Positions 1 through 12,216 of a stretch of DNA of 64,000 nt are shown here, piece after piece; position 1 is the stretch's first letter, and every line of letters starts with the position of its first letter. The position numbers and the translations under genes were made by a program. Below the pieces are notes generated by a model that was not told where the DNA came from, ran no database searches, and saw only the letters and a program-made list of their open reading frames with translations. Source of the DNA: Cudoniella acicularis (Eukaryota; Ascomycota; Leotiomycetes; Helotiales; Helotiaceae); assembly GCA_013054445.1 (NCBI GenBank), contig JAAMPI010000021.1, positions 32,881-96,880 on the forward strand, read 5' to 3'.

Positions 1-1730
1 GCTTTCAGCCAGAGCCTCAAGATTAAAACTTCTCTGGTCCAAGTCCTTGATATGGCGAATTTGATGACCAGTGCAAAGAGTTACCCGAAGCCGAGCGAAA
101 GTGCATGTAATGCACATTTTACTATTTTCCTTGCCCTCCATAGCATGACCGCCTTCAACTTCTTCATTTCCGGTTGCTCCTCCCCATTGGATGACTTCGA
201 TCTCTCTTTCGCCATGTCCCCACAGCCCGAAGAAAGGAGAAGCACACCACGAGCAAGGGCTCTTTCCATCGGGGTGGGGATGGTAATTAAATACAATCGG
301 ATGCGCAAAAGCTGTTTTGATGAACATGTGTTGATTTCCTGATGTTTTACTAATTAGCTTTGGAGATGGATGACGACCATACTTTTTGAGGTGACGCTTG
401 CCTTTGCGAAGAATCTTTTCGTTCTTCTTTGAGTATTTACCCGCCGCTTCCGTAAGAAGAGTGCGAGTCATCTTGTTGGGAGTGTATTGATCACGATGGC
501 GGTGCTGTATAGGAGGAGTTGATTTACGTCCGGAGCGGTCTTTTCTTTCGAAATCGGTCTTGCGGTTCGGGACCTTGGATTTCTTGGATTTGGGAGCGCC
601 ACGGGCAGGGGCCAATACAAAGGTACAGTCCCTACTTTGCTTTCGACAACGAGTACATGGGCCGTTCTCATCTCTTTTCAGAGAACATCTGCTGGCTGAG
701 TTTCGGCACTCATTGCAGGCAACGTACATACGACTGGCTGGCGCGGCCATGGTAGGTTCTGGCGACGATTCCCCGAATCTTCTTGCGTACGACGATTTCA
801 TCAATGGACCAGCGCAGCATGGTTCTTCTTCTTCTTCACATGCTTCACATATATCCACCCCTTTTCCACCATCGTCGCGGAATGAACAGGTAATTCTCTT
901 CCTCTTGCATCCTTCGCATGATTTCTTCAATTCGGGCGGGGCGATATACTCACAATCAATACCCATATCCCCGCAGGCGGTGCAAGGGTATTCATAACCG
1001 AACTCAATTAAAGAGCATTCATCGTCACCCATTTGAAAGCATGATTTGCAGCCTCTCCGCTGAGGATGACCATTGGTGAGGTCCTCAAGTGTCAAGCCAT
1101 CCTCTCTAGACCGAAGTAAGTAAATGAGTTGGGAGATCTTTTCTCTGGTCAAACAAACCTTTCTGTAGTAACCCCAAGTCTTTTCAGTGGCTTGGATTTT
1201 CTGCGCTTTCTACCGACACCGCGATCATTATCGTCTGGATCAAAGGAATCAGAAAACTCCTCATCCTCAGTGCTATTATTGGAGCTATCCGTGGCAGGAG
1301 TGATCGACCTCAAGTAATCCAGCGACTTTTGTTGAGTAAATTTGAAAGTTAAGACCTGGATATATCCCACCCGCCGATATGGTTTGCGAACTTTCGGGGC
1401 ACCATCGTTGGCATTTCGGGTAACTCGGGCTCTTTTTACTCTTCTGGGTGGGGTCACTCGGGTTGCTTTCGGGTCATAAGTACCGCTGTCATCCAAGTCA
1501 ATCCATGCTGTGGCTGCTCCGCGGATTGAGTCTTTGGTGGTTGTTCTTCGCCTGGAATTCAGAATAATGCCAATCGCACGGATACTCTGAGGTATGCGAG
1601 GTCGTTGTAAGGACTTGAAGTATGCATCCTCGGGTGCAGCAATGGCTGGTTGGCCATAATTGAGTTCAATCTCGGATTCTTCGCTGTCTTCCGATTGTGA
1701 ATGGCTGTGTTGGGAAGCTGGTGAGTCCAT
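1..1730 (-). CDS. Cys-rich protein with three tandem Zn2Cys6-like modules (3' end outside window)
   Basis: Two exons are visible: 1730..1159 and 1105 to beyond base 1. The 53-nt intron 1158..1106 starts GTTTGT, ends TCTAG and has a CTTAC branch site; splicing restores one frame for at least 559 residues. The N-terminus is acidic and Ser-rich, then basic. From about residue 210 the cysteines fall into three blocks with Zn(II)2Cys6-like spacing: C210/213/221/232/235/242, C254/257/264/277/280/287 and C321/324/331/341/344/351. Further CxxC pairs lie near 475 and 522. Lys/Arg-rich linkers suggest a nuclear protein that binds zinc and perhaps DNA or chromatin, but this is inference. I do not recognise a characterised orthologue. 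The frame is still open at the window edge, so the C-terminus is missing. Confidence 0.8.
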
Positions 1731-3424
1731 GTCGTGGACGACGTTGAAAATTAGAAGCTAATTTTCAATTGAGCATAGAGAAGTGTGTAAAGGTTGAATT
1801 CTGGTAGGCTATGTCAGTTCTCCATAAAGATAAGCGTGGCATAGTCTCTAGGCAATGCTTAAATGACTGGGCATGTTACCTGGTATGTCGTCACACCGTT
1901 TGGAGAAATAATCAGTGGGAAATATTTTATGATGAATTGAATGATCCTTGATACTTCGAGCAATTGACAGGATGTGGAGATAGGTGCAAGATGATACATT
2001 ATGCGCGATGCAACTTTGCATCGGAAATGAGAAGAGTAGACATAATGCAAATAATGAAAAGTGACTGAAAGTACGAGTGCATGGCAAGGTGAAGGTGGTG
2101 TGCATCGCGTTCATGAAGTTAACTCGCTTCGAGTGATGGAGCTTGGGCAACTTCCCCTAAAGCCTGAGTCCGGCTAAAGGAGTCTTTCGAAAAGGTGAAC
2201 AAATCCGCCACACCACACAGAGACTTACCGCTAGAATGAGGAATTTGTTCATGAATTGGCCTTCAGATAGGCTACTAAGCAGTTTGCAATAAACAAGAGA
2301 ATTCCTAAGGTCGCAGTAGTGAAGTTGTGCGAGATGGTTATGGAAGTTTTGAGTTGTAGTGCTGGAAGCGAAGTCGAAGAGGAAAGCCTTAGTGGGGCGA
2401 GGCAACCTCATGCATTGAATGCATGATCAGATTGCACGAAAAAGTTCCTATCAGCAGAGCATATAAAACACAACTACAAGAAAGGTTTCCCAAATGTTGC
2501 TAACAAGGCTCCAATGCAGCTTGGGGTGGGGTAGAGGGGAGAAGAGAGGATAAAAATCGCATCGTTCCAAGTCGACAAGCTGAGAGGTGGTTGTCACCCA
2601 ACACTCCCCAGCACAATGGCACTCCATCGCACACCACTTGTCGGACCTAAGAAAACAAGGCGGTTAGGTCACCTAGCAGGATAACCAAATAGAAGGTGTG
2701 AGAAGCTCCTGTTCCTGTGAGAAAGCGCCGGTAACTTGTCCTTGCGAAGTAACAAGTCATAAGGTGTAAAGCAATTCCTCAAAAAAAATCAAGAAGTGTT
2801 GTAAAAAAAAATATCCCTCAAGCAAATCAAACTTTTGATGGTTACATTGTGTTCGGCCGTACTGTCTTCACAAAAGTATTTCACAATTCCAAGATACGAT
2901 GGACTAAAGGATGCAGCTCAAGTCAAGACATCAGGCTTAGCAAATAAGAGGTAAGTTAGGGTGATGCTTTCGTGACTGCGAATAAGACGGCAACGCTACA
3001 CAAAAATAAAACTACGTTCAGCCACCCATGTGATCTTTGTTGGATCCATCTCAAAACTAAGATATAGCAGAGTCAAGCATAAAAATGAAGGGCTGCGGAG
3101 GTGTCTCGGTACAGCAGAAAATCTCGTATTGTCTACTGCTGAATCTCCGTAGATGGAGGTTCCCTGGTGGTGCTGGTGGTCAAGTATCGACGTGTCGTTG
3201 CCTTTTTTGCCGCTTTTTGCGTTTTTTTGGACGTTGCAAAAAAGTTGCGAGTTGCTAAGTTGAGCTAACAGGGAGCATCAACAAATTAAGCGAAAACTGA
3301 CTAATCACGCACTAGTCAGCACACCAATTGAAATTTCCTTTCAAAAAATGTTCGTCACTTCTTTTCTATGACAACAATGATTGCAGGCTGAATATCACCA
3401 CATCACCCTCTCCCAGGCGGCGGG
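1731..3424. other. Intergenic region, no gene seen
   Basis: About 1.7 kb lies between two divergently transcribed genes. Open frames here are short, lack family resemblance and have no sensible splice partners. The stretch should hold the promoters and 5' UTRs of both neighbours. No RNA gene or repeat was recognised. Confidence 0.5.
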
Positions 3425-4444
3425 ATGAGGCTGCTTTTGATTAGACACGGCGAGACCGTGGATAACGTCGCTGGAATTTAGTATGAGCTACTTTTCCAAT
3501 ACCGCAGCATTTTTTTAACATTCTCCAGTGCCGGTACAACAGATTCCGCGCTCACAAGCCATGGAGTCCTCCAAGCAAACCGTCTGGCTATCCACCTTGC
3601 CGCTACAGATATCAAAATCTCACACATCTTCTCATCGGATTTGCAGCGCGCTGCAAAGACTGCCGACGCGATTCGTGTGGCACAAAGCCCTGCCTCAGAA
3701 CGAGTAATGAGACTTCCGATTCTTCGCGAACAAGATTTTGGATTTTATGAGGGCAAACAGTTCTTCGAGCGACCTCGTGGCTCGAATAAAACTGGCAAGG
3801 AGGCACATCTTGCAGCGCACCGTAACGAGCCAGGTTTTAAGGATGTGGAGTCGAAGCCAGCTATGACGTTGCGCATGGAGACCTTCATTGACACTCACTT
3901 GCTGCAGCTTATCAAAGAGGTGCACGAAGAACACGCAGTCGTCGTTGTGGCCCATGGCATTATCCTCACCTACTTGTGGCGATGCATTATACGGCGCTTC
4001 CACCCTAATGACGTGTCTGTTGCACCTGGCATTGTCACTGGAGACCGAGGTATAGAGTATCTAGGTGGCTGGTCCAATACCGGCTATCTGGAACTGGAAG
4101 TCAAGCAAAGGGCAATGCTCGTTTCCATTCCATTGCCAATACCTGTGGCAGAACCTGTGCAGGCAGATATTTCTGCACCTTCATTACCCATTTCGCGACA
4201 GCCACTACCACCCTCCGACTCTTCATCTATCCCGGAGCAACCGAACACACCTCTCTCGGCTTCGGTCACTAGCGCGGAGGTATCACGCCCAAAGCTTCTG
4301 CACCATTCTCTTGTGGTAAAAGCTGTGAACAGTCAGGAGCATCTGAAAGGCCTGAAGAAGACTCGTGGTGGAATCGGCAGCTTGAAGCACGACACGAGCC
4401 AGAAAACGGTCGACTCTTTTTTTAAGAAGCAAAGAACTGAGTGA
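3425..4444 (+). CDS. Histidine phosphatase (phosphoglycerate mutase-like) with C-terminal PIP-box-like motif
   Basis: Exons are 3425..3480 and 3529..4444; the 48-nt intron 3481..3528 (GTATGA..CCAG) restores the frame and gives 323 aa. The start is fixed by the family N-terminus MRLLLIRHGET, whose RHG motif carries the phospho-acceptor His8. The conserved block with SSDLQRAAKTA follows, then the LREQDFGFYEG segment with the likely acid/base Glu, and VVAHG with the second catalytic His. This is the histidine phosphatase superfamily; its substrate cannot be told from sequence. After about residue 215 the catalytic domain gives way to a Pro/Ser-rich linker. The last 14 residues contain QKTVDSFF followed by KK, which fits the PCNA-interacting consensus QxxhxxFF. 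The gene converges with the leucyl-tRNA synthetase gene. Confidence 0.9.
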
Positions 4445-5146
4445 AATACACACGATACTAAGAACGCAGCGCCATGGCAACAATCATTTCATGATAATGT
4501 ACGTGTGATCAAATATTTTCCTATTTCTACAACCCCTTGATATGATGATAAACCTTATTCACAGACCTGTTCTGATTACAATGAGGACGCAAAAAGTACC
4601 AACTGCTGTCTGATCAATCCTTATATTCTGTTGTATCTTTAAGCATTTGCTGTCTTGAATTTATGCTGACGTAGAACGTCAGGAAAACTATGACGTAGCC
4701 TTTGGGAAGGCATTCGAACTTTTGAATGATACCAAAATACCTGGCCATAATGGGTTGTTATATTAGATCAGGATATCTAATACAAGCTGTCCAGAATATG
4801 AAGAACTCGTCCTAATAAGCTTTCCTTCGCACAATCTACATATCGCGGTGAAACTTACACACTTAAACACCCCAAAATGCCCCTTATATTTTCACCGTTA
4901 TTTGCTTTGACTATAATCAAGACCAATACTCATGTAATAACCGGTTCCCATTTTGCCGCGTATTGCTTTATTATTGCAATGACATGATGGGGGGGAAGAG
5001 AAACGAGCTAGGCAAACCCAGTTCTTTTTATTCATGAATCTTGTCTATTCATCCATGTATGTATCATATCATGATCATCAATCAACATCGCAAAATCAAC
5101 AGCAACGCCAGCCATCCATCACTGAACCCAAACAATCATCCCCACC
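4445..5146. other. Intergenic region between convergent genes
   Basis: About 700 bp of AT-rich sequence separates two convergent genes and should contain both 3' UTRs and poly(A) sites. No gene or clear repeat was recognised. Confidence 0.5.
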
Positions 5147-8100
5147 TCAACTCTCCACATTCTCAAAATGGAATGTTGGCACTCCAGGCACAGCTTGTTC
5201 AGCCGGAAGAGGCAGGCCTTCCTTCACCTCCCCACTTGCCACAACCTTGCCACTCTTTCCACCTTCAGCAACCTCTACGATATCGACCTCCTTCAAACCA
5301 GCCGCCTTCTTCAATCCCGGCACCATATTCTCCAAAGTCTTCACCTCGTCAAACGCCAATTTTCGCTCAAATACCATCTCGGGCTTCTCGCCCCCTACAA
5401 GTCTCTTCTTGAGCCCTTGCACGAAAGGCATGGCTTTCTTCATCTCGCCCATCTTAGATATCTTGCCATTGAGCTCCTTGTCGTTAACGGATTTCGTTGC
5501 AGGGTTCCAGGCTTCACGGACAAGGTCGATGTATTTCTCTTGCCAGGCTGGGAATTTAGCCGCGGCGAAGATAGTGAGTTTCTTTGGTTTCTTCAGGTCA
5601 TAGCCGATGTCTTTCCCCTTAGCTTTCTTCTTTTGCTGCGCAGCTTCTGCGGAGGTGATATTACTGGAGGTTGCGCGGACGTATTCGCGAGCAGCGGAAA
5701 GGGCGGGAATCGGTGCCGGAACCACGGGGTAAAGGGCGTTTTGGATGGTGGATGGTTTGTTGAGGACCTCGAGCCAAATGTATTCGGACCAGTGAGGAGC
5801 GATGACCACGAGGAGGAGAGCTTGGAGTTCGATATATTGGAGGATTAGGTCTTTGTGCATCTTAATTCCTGCCGCAGTGCTAGCTTCACGGTAGAAATCA
5901 CGGGCACTGGTGAAATCGTAGAGGGCGGATTTGAGGGCTAGCTTATAGTTGGTGTCTTCGTAGTGTCCTCGAGCTTCGTGGACGATCGAGTTCATTTCAT
6001 TCTCGAAAAGAGCGTCGAGAAAATCGTTCTTTGGACCAGATCGAAGGTTCGCTTGGTCTTTGACTTGCTCCTCACACCATTCTCGGAGAGTGAAAAGACG
6101 GAGGACGTTGTTATCCGCTACATCCTCTTCAAAATTGGCATCTGCAACTCCGTCCCCTGCATCAGCCAAAGCAATTCTACTCGCATCGGCACCGTACTTC
6201 CTAACCATATCATCCAATGTCATGAAATTGCCGGTTGATTTACTCATCTTCTCTCCGTTCAAGAGCAAATGGCCATTTGCACGAACCGCTTTTGGCCAGT
6301 ACTCGGGAGTGAAAATAGCAAGATGGATGTAAAGGAAGAAGGTGAGATGGTTAGGAATGAGATCTTTGCCAGAAACTCGGAGATCCAAAGGATACCAATA
6401 TTCAAACTCTCTTCGCATTGATGCAAGAGCGTCTTTAGGAATTCCACTGTCTTTGAGAATATCATCGCTTAGTTCTCGCCGAGCGAAGACGTAATCCCAA
6501 ACCTCATCCTTCATTTGTTCCGGTTTTATGCCAGCTAATCCGGTGGTTTTGCCAAAGATGTCGCCGTGGAGGTAGTGAGCAATTGTGTAGTATGCCATAT
6601 AGATCGTGCTATCGCTCAAACTCTCAACCAAGAATTGAGGGTCCCAAGGAAGCTTCGAACCAAGACCATATGTTCGAGCACAAGCCCATTGGTTGAGCCA
6701 GTCGAGGACACCTTCGAATCCATTCTTGGTCTCAGAGGTAAATGTGTTCAAACCGTTGCCGTCTGCATTGCCGACGTGTTTCATGGCTACTGCCTTCCAG
6801 GAATCTTCTCCATAATCAAGATACCACTGGTCCATCAAAGCTACACAACACTCGTCACCGGATCTGCTGACAACTTTTCGTTCCGGTTCTGAATATGCAA
6901 ATCCTTCCTTATTCTTGATGAGCTGCTCTCGGACCTTTGGCTTGGCAACCTCAACCTTCTCACCCGCAAATTCACCAATTTTCATGATACCTTGGTAGTA
7001 ACCTTCCTTGTAAGCAAGTTCTTTGGCTTCCTCCAATTGCTTCACATCTTTAGGAGAAGCAATCTTCAGCTTCTTCACAAGGAATGGTGCCGCAAGGTCA
7101 CCATATGAGGGTGTGGAAATAATAGGAACGATCTCCAACTCGGCCCATTCTTTCTTGATGCCGTAGTAATCCGCCTTCTTTGCAAGATCGGTGACTGTCG
7201 CAAAATCGTCTGGACTGTCCGATGGCACAGAAGTAACAACTCCGGTACCTTTTGTAGGAAGTACAGACTCCATAGGAAGAATTCTGACTTCCTTGTGTAC
7301 AGAAAGAGGAGCATGGACAAGTGTACCAACACAAGACGAACCAACCAATTCTGCAACCTTCTCATAAACACCATTTTTGGGAAAGATGCCCTGGTATGCC
7401 ATATTCCGGGCAGCTCGATCTGTGATAACATAGAACTCTTCTTCTGAAACTTTGAAAACTCCGTATTTGATTTTTGGTCCAACAAAACAGCAGGTCTGTC
7501 CGTACATAGTCTCCGGCCTAAGAGTTGCGGGTACGAAATAGACATTTGCACCTTCAGGGACCTTGCCTTTAATAGCAGCTCCAGCTTCGGGAGCCCATTC
7601 CTTGACCAACAATTTCAAGGCCGTATATTCTTGAGGTCCAACGGCTTCCCCTTCACTTCGATCGTGATCCATGCAAGGTTGACCATCTTTTGGTGAGTAG
7701 ATCGTATATCGTTTCCCAAACTTGATTTTCTGAAGTTCTCGGAGACGATTCATCTGCCACCGAACGAATGCATCGTAGTATGGATTTGCATCTGTTGTTA
7801 CAAATGATCTTCTCCAATCGACTCGTGCTCCGAAGTTATTGAGATCTCGTTGGCAGAGAGGCGGGAAATACTCGAGCCAATATTGTGGGTCCGCAAACCG
7901 ATAAATTTCTTCGGTCGGTATACCAATGGCACGCATGATCTGAAACTGATATTTCATCTTGACCACCTTGGACGCGGCCTTCCCCTTTTTTGCGGTGAAC
8001 TTCGTAACGTCTTCATGATGGGTAGTGGGTGCGGGGGTATTGGTCTTTTCCTCAGCTGCACCTTCGTCCGAGTATCTTTCAAACTCCTGTCCAAACATCT

Positions 8101-8567
8101 TCACCTCATTTATAAGTTTGTCCGCACATGCCTTGATCGGCATGCCAGTACAGTGGAATCCCAAAGGGAACAGACTTCTCTTTCCCTGCATACGCGCAAA
8201 GCCAGCCGTGAACTCGATTTTGCTAACCGTAAAGCTGTGTCCCGCATGTAGAGTGCCATTCATATAAGGGTATGCCATGGTGCCAAAAAACTTGGGGTAC
8301 TGTTTGCGCAAATCGGCGGCGGAGACTGAATGGAGGGGTACTTCGTCTGTCGAGGGCGCATCTGGCTGGAAGACGCCGTCCTTCTGCCATTGTGCTTGGT
8401 ATTTCTTCTCGATCGCGACCAGAGAATCTCTCTTTTCTGTCTGCAAGCTCGATGATCAGCAATGGTCTCAGTTCTTGGAATGGCGGGGTACTTACACCTT
8501 TTAACTCCTTGGTTTTGGAGATGGTCGTACTCTCTAACGCCTTGACAGTCACGTCTACTGCTGCCAT
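5147..8567 (-). CDS. CDC60: Cytosolic leucyl-tRNA synthetase
   Basis: Charges tRNA-Leu with leucine in the cytosol. Exon 1 is 8567..8496 (24 codons) and exon 2 is 8440..5147. Intron 8495..8441 (55 nt) runs GTAAGT..TTGCAG. The product is 1121 aa, close to the roughly 1090 aa of the yeast enzyme. The class I signature appears as PYMNGTLHAGH (HAGH at about residues 89-92) and NGEKMSKSTGN in the later catalytic region. Between them lies the long editing (CP1) insertion typical of eukaryotic/archaeal-type LeuRS. The short first exon matters: starting at the later Met inside the intron would lose the N-terminus leading into TEKRDSL. The 305-bp gap upstream is shared with a divergent gene at 8873. 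It should be an essential housekeeping gene. Confidence 0.97.
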
Positions 8568-8872
8568 GATTGCGTTATGGGCTTGAAGAGTTTGTCGATA
8601 AAATATTCGAGGCTTTGACTCGCCTTGGTCTTAAGTTTCGAGTCACTGGGTTCGCCGCCTGCTCTGTGACTCCCATCGGTCAAAACATCAAAATTTAGGT
8701 GGTGGGGTTGTTCAAGCTGCATGGGTGCCTCGCCAATCCGGAAGCGAGTGCCTCAGGGAACGGAAAAGCCAGCTTACTGCCTGGGGAGCTACAGAGGTAC
8801 CTGGAGTAGGTGCCATATTTAAAATGAAAATACCAAGACCTTCAACGTCAACGTCAACACAGCTGCATAGCC
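8568..8872. promoter_or_regulatory. Shared divergent promoter region
   Basis: These 305 bp separate the start codons of leucyl-tRNA synthetase (-) and the small mitochondrial-type gene (+), so promoters and 5' UTRs of both must lie here. No individual factor site is claimed. Confidence 0.5.
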
Positions 8873-9399
8873 ATGTTTTCTACGCTGGTGCGAAGAACTG
8901 CGCAGCAGAAAATACCGCAACCGCACGATGTGCCATTTATCTATACGAACCCCTACAAAGCGAAGCGACAATGGCCGCCAGACTTCTCGAAAATTTCCCA
9001 GAAACATCAGTTCAGACTTGAGCGAAGATACAGGAGGAGATCCAAACTAAAATGGGCGCGACCGCGTTGGACAAAAGCTGTCAAACTTGCTCAATTGGGA
9101 TCCATTGTTTGTTTGTGATTCCCGGGCTGTGCAAGGGATTTGATCTGATTGTGGTGCTATAGTCGTAACATTCTATGGAGTCTTGTTTTTGGACTGGAAT
9201 ACACAAGGCAATCCAGACAACCCACCATTTCAAGGAGTATGATGTCAATCCAGAGTCCACAACTTGATCTCCCACTGATCCGCTGTAGATTCGCAATTGG
9301 TTCTTTGGAATCACGGGTTCCATCTGGTCGCGGGATCATGCGAGGCGCAGAACCAGTCCTCCTGACGATGCTTCTCCTGTTGCTGGAACATCTTCATAG
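8873..9399 (+). CDS. Small mitochondrial-type single-pass membrane protein, three exons
   Basis: Three exons, 8873..9110, 9163..9236 and 9289..9399, join into 140 codons. Both introns are 52 nt (9111..9162 and 9237..9288) with GTTTGT and GTATGA donors. The N-terminus MFSTLVRRTAQQ is basic and mitochondrial presequence-like. It is followed by a basic stretch (HQFRLERRYRRRSKLKW) and a hydrophobic segment around residues 70-88 (GSIVFVTFYGVLFLDW), which exists only after the first splice. The C-terminal NPPFQGIRNWFFGI again spans a splice junction. The pattern resembles small conserved fungal proteins of the inner mitochondrial membrane, but I cannot name the orthologue. A reading of the first open frame alone would stop at 9118 and miss the membrane segment. 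Confidence 0.8.
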
Positions 9400-11598
9400 T
9401 TCTCAACGCCCACCCTGGACGAATATACCTTCGAAGTCGCTTTATATTGTCGTCGAACGTGTCACCAGGCGTTTTTCTCTCCTCGAACTTTGATACCGGT
9501 GATGTCGGGAACGATCCAACTCGAAAGGATCCGGTCTTGGATTCGGCGGAGATCAGCAATAGCATTAAACCAACATTGCGCCCTGTTATCGCCTTCCTCT
9601 TTAGTGTTGTGCAATCTACCGCTGCCTATCCTTTCACGTTCTCGTGTTCGTAACTGTTGATCAAAAAGTTTCAAACATTACAGGGTATGTGTTGGAAAAT
9701 CGGGAATGGTTGGAATGCGAGGCAGATTGAAGCGCCTCAGCCTCGTCCTCGTCCTACTCTCTCCGCCCAGGACAAACCCCCAATGTATCATACGGCGATA
9801 GTGCGCATTTCTGCTTTGTGCATTTTGGCCTCGACCTCGGGCTCGGTTTCCAATATGCGCATACAGACACAATTTCGTGTAAAACGCATAAAACGTTCAT
9901 CCTGATCCTTCACCGAAGCATTGGCATGCTCAACTCTCACCGCCACCAAGTGTTGTTGGTCTGACATAATCCTGCCCTTCTCCCGCACTCTCCTCAGCAG
10001 GCTTAGCTTCCCCGTCCCCTATCTCTGATTTAATGCAACTCTAAGCGATCTATTCTTTCCCCAGGAGCACAAAGATACTCTCAACCAGTGACGAAAGAGG
10101 TTGCCGCTTAGCCCTACCGCCACGTTTTTTTGTCGATCGAGATCTTGAGGCTTATTCCAGAGCCTCCGCGTGTAAGGGTTAACTTCTGCACAGTCTCAAC
10201 CAGCTTCTATAACCCTCATTCGGCCGGTTTAGCGTGCTCATCAAATCGAATTGTCCAGGCATATTTGTCACACTTCCACGCCGCATATCATTGGACTTCA
10301 CGCTCTTAGAGAGACACTCAGGGTCGAGGAAGCGTAATTATCACCTTCCAATTTTAGTTTAATCTTATATTCAAGGCCACATATCTTGGCACCGAGTGCC
10401 ACCAACATCCTCGCCACTTCCCGTCGTGGCTGGAAAAGAGGCCAAATCTGATATCTTGGCCGTAGTCGATCAATTCAAGACGAGAATAGTACACAGTGGG
10501 AATACACGTCAACACCAACATTGGCCCGCACTCAAATCTTGTTCCTAGTATGTCACGTAGCATACTGGGTCAAAAAGGTGCTTAAACGGGATGAGACAAG
10601 CGAATCCCGTAATGTTGGTCTACAAATAACGAGGGTCCACAACCTCAACGAGCCCTTGAATGCAGAGCCAAGGGCAAATAGAGACGACCGTACCGGGTCT
10701 TGCCATGTGTCGGACCGAAAGACTGGAGGCGAAGTTTGTTGGTAGACTCCCATACCGCTGGTCTATAAACAGCAAGGCACAATAATTTCTACGTGTTCCT
10801 ACAGATCCGATGGCAAATAGAGACAGCCAAGTTGATGTCTTACCACGTGTCGGACCAAAAGAAAATAGAGGCGAAGTGTTGGTTGGTACGTGGTATGTTG
10901 GCTGCACCATCTCATGATGAAAAAAGTATTGAAGATGTTGGGATTCTGCCGCCAGTCCCGATTCGGGGCTTGCTCGGCCCTGTCTTACTCGATCCCAGTT
11001 CTTTTTGGGGGCCAGGAAAATTATTGAAGGGTATTTAGGGCAATCCCAATAAGATACTAGTAGCTTCTTACAAATACCGCAGTAACCAACTCACCTTCGC
11101 TTTGAAATCATGCTCTCTTGACAGCCCCATCAACAAATCCGAGTGATTTTTCTCCTGTGAGGTAGTATTAACACTGCCCAAGTAGGTCTAAGTAGCTCGA
11201 AGATGGGGTGCAAAGCCAAGCGAGATCCCGCGTATAATAAGGGGCCCGGTGTTCAGCAAAGCCCGGACTGGGTACAATACGATAACTCGTCATCGGCGAT
11301 CATGTTCGCAATTGTTTAAATTTTAATTCCTACACCCAATATGCTTCAATTTTGGGCTTCTGTGCCACAGTCATTCTCCTTTTAGACGGGCTTTCTAATC
11401 CGGGTTGGAACAAGACAGCCTTTTGACCCTTGATGCCAACATTCCTCCGTATAACCCCTTGTAGAATGGAGCCTTAGTCTCTGCTTGACTCTCCACCTAC
11501 GGGTTTAACTATGATCGACCAGCTACGGTGCCTGTAAGTTTTATTCCCATGGTTATAGGTCCATACCCTTTATTTACCATTCAGTTTGTCCCAGATGT
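9400..11598. other. Long intergenic region without a convincing gene
   Basis: About 2.2 kb. Several short frames are present but none resembles a family or splices convincingly. A diverged direct repeat lies at 10671-10889. The rest looks unique and non-coding. Confidence 0.45.
10671..10889. repeat. Diverged direct repeat, two copies of about 75-80 bp
   Basis: Copy A (about 10671-10745) and copy B (about 10811-10889) share blocks such as GGCAAATAGAGAC, GTGTCGGACC and GAGGCGAAGT in the same order and orientation. Several differences are C/T or G/A. Function unknown. Confidence 0.55.
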
Positions 11599-12216
11599 TC
11601 ATCGGCCAGCCCAGGCGAAATTCCCACCCATGCCCATTCCTAATGGGCCAACCCCCCTCCCCTCATTCACGGGTCTTTTCGCCACCTTCCCTTGCGCCTT
11701 AACCCCCTCCACGACACGCTCCAGTTGGGTCTCGATGACGACGCCGCCAACAACCATCTCGGACAACGTTGCATGCAGCGTCTCGAAATTAAATATCAGA
11801 TCCAGCTCACACACGTTCTCGAATAGACGATCTAGCGCCTCCACGTAGACTTGTATAAGGTCAATTAGGGCGAGAGGCGACTCGGTTGATGTCGAGATGA
11901 TAATGAAGTAGAGGGTGGCGTAGTGGCGGTAGGTTACTAGCGAGGGGATGTCGTTGTGCTCTGAGGAGGGGGTCTGCGAGGTGCTGGAAGAGGCAAGGAG
12001 GGGTGGGAGGGGGAGGAAGTTGCAGGAGCCGGCGGGCCGGTTGGAGACCAGGGTGAAGATTTCCGAGATGAGGCGTTGTTGGACGGATGTTTCCTGTGAT
12101 GTGTGGGTCAGTTTGTAGTTGTTTGTTCAATGCCATGATAATGGTACCAGCTGCGTGTAGAATTTTGTGAGGCGCGGCTGGCCTGCATTATTGAATACGA
12201 GGACGGCGTTAATCAT
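11599..12216 (-). CDS. APS3: AP-3 adaptor complex small (sigma) subunit
   Basis: Exon 1 is 12216..12148 and exon 2 is 12093..11599. Intron 12147..12094 (54 nt) has a textbook CTGAC branch site. The product is 187 aa, normal for adaptor small chains. It opens MINAVLVFNNAGQPRLTKFY, the conserved sigma beta-strand start, and continues with QQRLISEIFTLVSNRP. The family signature VEALDRLFENVCELDLIF is followed by ETLHATLSEMVVGG, the hallmark order of clathrin-adaptor small chains; the rather long C-terminal tail favours AP-3 sigma over AP-1 or AP-2. The subunit acts in Golgi/endosome-to-vacuole cargo sorting. It is divergent from frataxin across about 315 bp. Confidence 0.93.

Noticed and set aside
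9462..9988. Minus-strand candidate gene: MSDQQHLVAVRVEHANASV... possibly joined through a 130-nt intron to RAQCWFNAIADLRRIQDR...
   Set aside because: The proposed intron (GTATGA..CAACAG) lacks the strong CTNAC/CTNAT branch point seen in nearly all introns here, and neither half resembles a family.
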